Assembly (NCBI GenBank): GCA_016765685.1
Contig: JAESPR010000104.1
Coordinates: 1-33,974, forward strand
DNA: 33,974 nt
Direction of reading: 5' to 3'
From: Colwellia sp.
GTDB taxonomy: Bacteria > Pseudomonadota > Gammaproteobacteria > Enterobacterales > Alteromonadaceae
Below the pieces are notes generated by a model. The model searched no databases, was not told where the DNA came from, and was given only the letters and a program-made list of their open reading frames with translations. Position numbers and translations under genes: made by a program. How positions within the stretch are numbered: position 1 is the stretch's first letter; every line of letters starts with the position of its first letter. Positions 32,409-33,974 of this stretch are shown here, piece by piece.

Positions 32409-33054
32409 TACGGCCAAAGAAAATAATCTTGCCCTCTGTCCAGAATGTCATAAATTGAATCATTTATTAGCTGAGGTCACAAGTAAAAAAAAAATACAGT
32501 GTGTTCGCTGTCATGCTTTTTTTTATCAACGTAAACCCCATAGTTTACAGTATACTTTAGCGTGGAATACCGCCGCATTAATCGCTTTTATCCCTGCCAA
32601 CCTTTACCCAATTATGATTATATATTCATTGGGTATTGGTGATCCAGCAACCATACTTTCGGGCATTGGTCAGTTTATTGATCAAGGTTTATATCCCATT
32701 GCCGCTATTATTTTTACCGCCAGTATTATTGTGCCATTAATCAAAATTATCGGTTTGTATTTACTGGTTTATCGAGTGCATACTGGGGTACGATTAAGGC
32801 CAATTAAACACACTAAGTTTTATCATGCATTAGAGTTTTTAGGGCCTTGGTCTATGCTTGATGTTTTTGTCGTTGCGTTACTTGTGGCCGTGGTTCAACT
32901 TGGTTTTGTTACGTCAGTTGCAGCAGGGCCAGCGATAAATTATTTTACCCTCACGGTGATTTTTACCATGATAGCGGCAAATAGCTTTGATCCCCGACTC
33001 TTATGGGATAAAAAGCAAACTATTGAAAGTTTTAAGGAAGAAAATGACAAGTGA
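32392..33054 (+). CDS. pqiA: Paraquat-inducible protein A, second half protein
   Basis: This 220-residue protein repeats the pattern of its neighbour: CPEC...CVRC zinc-ribbon-like motifs and four membrane helices, including the SLGIGDPATILSGIGQF segment. ATG 32392 directly abuts GGAGG (32387-32391), which is too close; the in-frame TTG at 32398 has ideal spacing and may be the true start. It overlaps the MCE-domain gene by 11 nt. The two half proteins probably act together as one PqiA. Confidence 0.87.
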   Translation: MNLSINTAKENNLALCPECHKLNHLLAEVTSKKKIQCVRCHAFFYQRKPHSLQYTLAWNTAALIAFIPANLYPIMIIYSLGIGDPATILSGIGQFIDQGLYPIAAIIFTASIIVPLIKIIGLYLLVYRVHTGVRLRPIKHTKFYHALEFLGPWSMLDVFVVALLVAVVQLGFVTSVAAGPAINYFTLTVIFTMIAANSFDPRLLWDKKQTIESFKEENDK

Positions 33055-33974
33055 AGAATCGGTTACTAAGTATGATAGACGAAAAGCATCTGCCGAAGTT
33101 GTGCCTCGCCAAGGCATCTCAATTATTTGGTTTGTTCCTTTTATAGCGCTCATTTTTGGTGGTTGGTTAGGTATTAAGGCGCTATCTGAGCAAGGTGTTT
33201 TCATCACCATTGAGTTTGAAAGTGGCGCGGGTATTGTTCCTAAAAAAACCGAAGTACGTTATAAAGGTCTAGTCACGGGCATCGTTCATAAAGTGGAGCC
33301 TTCTGATGATTTACAGTCGGTTATTGCCGAAGTAGAAATGACCAAGTCATTTAAAGATTACCTTACTGAGCACACTCGGTTTTGGCTGGTCAGTGCTGAT
33401 ATTTCCTTACAAGGTGTTTCTGGTTTAGATACGTTAATTTCAGGTAGTTATATTAATATTTTGCCTGATAGTGGCAAGAACGGGGATAATCAAGATAGCT
33501 TTATTGCCCTTAAAGAAGCCCCACAATTAGATATGAGTACACCGGGTTTACATTTAACCTTGCAAACCCGTGTGTTAGGCTCTATCAATGAAAACTCCCC
33601 CATTACCTTTAAGCAAATTCCGATAGGTTACGTTACCGGTTATCATTACGTTGAACAAAACCAAGCGATAAATATCAATATTTTTATTGAGCAAGAACAT
33701 GCTCATTTAGTCAAAGAAAACTCACTGTTTTGGAATACTAGTGGTGTGCAATTCACCGCGTCTATTGCTTCTGGTATTAAGGTGAATACCGACTCTTTAG
33801 CATCAATTATTGCCGGTGGCATTGCCGTTGATACCTTGAGTTATCAAAAGAAACTGTCTCCGGCTAAAAACGGTCGAGTCTTTCCACTGCATGCAGATTT
33901 TCAGTCAGCAGAGACTGGTCATGAAATTGAATTAACCTTAGATTGGAATTCAGGTATAGATAATAATGCCGCTA
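33044..33974 (+). CDS. pqiB: MCE-domain intermembrane lipid transport protein PqiB (cut by window end)
   Basis: Translation from ATG 33044 gives a short cytoplasmic tail, one membrane helix (about 24-46, SIIWFVPFIALIFGGWLG) and then MCE domains. The first starts with GVFITIEFESGAGIVP and KTEVRYKGLVTGIV; the second with GLHLTLQTRVLGSINENSP and a pore-region IPIGYVTGY. About 310 codons are visible and the frame is open at the window edge. PqiB forms hexameric rings and a long needle that bridges inner and outer membranes. It overlaps the second pqiA half by 11 nt, so the genes are one operon. Confidence 0.92.
   Translation, partial: MTSEESVTKYDRRKASAEVVPRQGISIIWFVPFIALIFGGWLGIKALSEQGVFITIEFESGAGIVPKKTEVRYKGLVTGIVHKVEPSDDLQSVIAEVEMTKSFKDYLTEHTRFWLVSADISLQGVSGLDTLISGSYINILPDSGKNGDNQDSFIALKEAPQLDMSTPGLHLTLQTRVLGSINENSPITFKQIPIGYVTGYHYVEQNQAININIFIEQEHAHLVKENSLFWNTSGVQFTASIASGIKVNTDSLASIIAGGIAVDTLSYQKKLSPAKNGRVFPLHADFQSAETGHEIELTLDWNSGIDNNAA

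Overview
The window looks like a chromosomal segment of a low-GC marine gammaproteobacterium of the Colwelliaceae type (Colwellia/Thalassotalea-like). This is inferred from the AT-rich coding style, the rpmB-rpmG and ubiE-ubiJ-ubiB clusters, the engB-cytochrome c4 neighbourhood, a split pqiA followed by pqiB, and a second secDF pair. I could not run a search, so the genus is a guess.

Layout. 1-605: rpmB-rpmG with a strong terminator. 606-6051: a structured intergenic element, then a three-gene signalling cluster (REC-GGDEF-EAL protein, large membrane PAS histidine kinase, Rcp1-type single-domain response regulator). 6061-7991: an unusual AT-rich minus-strand cassette with a secreted Cys-paired, Gly-rich protein, three tandem paralogous three-helix membrane proteins, and a relic of the secreted protein's C-terminus between two of them. 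8075-11844: minus-strand ubiE-ubiJ-ubiB plus an acyltransferase-like gene. 12060-15164: serine hydrolase, a small conserved protein and a Xre/RES toxin-antitoxin pair. 15310-22948: a MacA/MacB-like ABC export operon divergent from an NtrC-type regulator and its kinase, with a candidate sigma-54 promoter in front of the export operon. 22949-27189: a MITE-like element, then a small secreted protein and secD-secF. 27190-29874: a candidate FNR-controlled small RNA, an orphan LanC-like cyclase and a YcgR-like PilZ protein. 29895-33974: engB, a three-haem c4-type cytochrome, and pqiA (two half genes)-pqiB, the last cut by the window end.

Best systems. (1) The 139-residue protein at 23852-24271, directly upstream of a secDF pair, ends in a stretch very like the arrest motif of Vibrio VemP. 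It is probably a VemP-type export-monitoring arrest peptide controlling secDF2, with complementary RNA segments between it and secD and a 252-bp MITE with perfect 6-bp target duplication in its leader. (2) The 6.1-7.9 kb cassette has the architecture of a secreted toxin with an expanding immunity array: one paralog still carries the last codons of a lost toxin copy in front of it, at exactly the same 12-nt spacing as in the intact pair. (3) A perfect FNR box, a sigma-70 promoter and an intrinsic terminator frame a transcript of about 87 nt with no ORF, a candidate anaerobically induced sRNA. Functions for (2) and (3) are inference.
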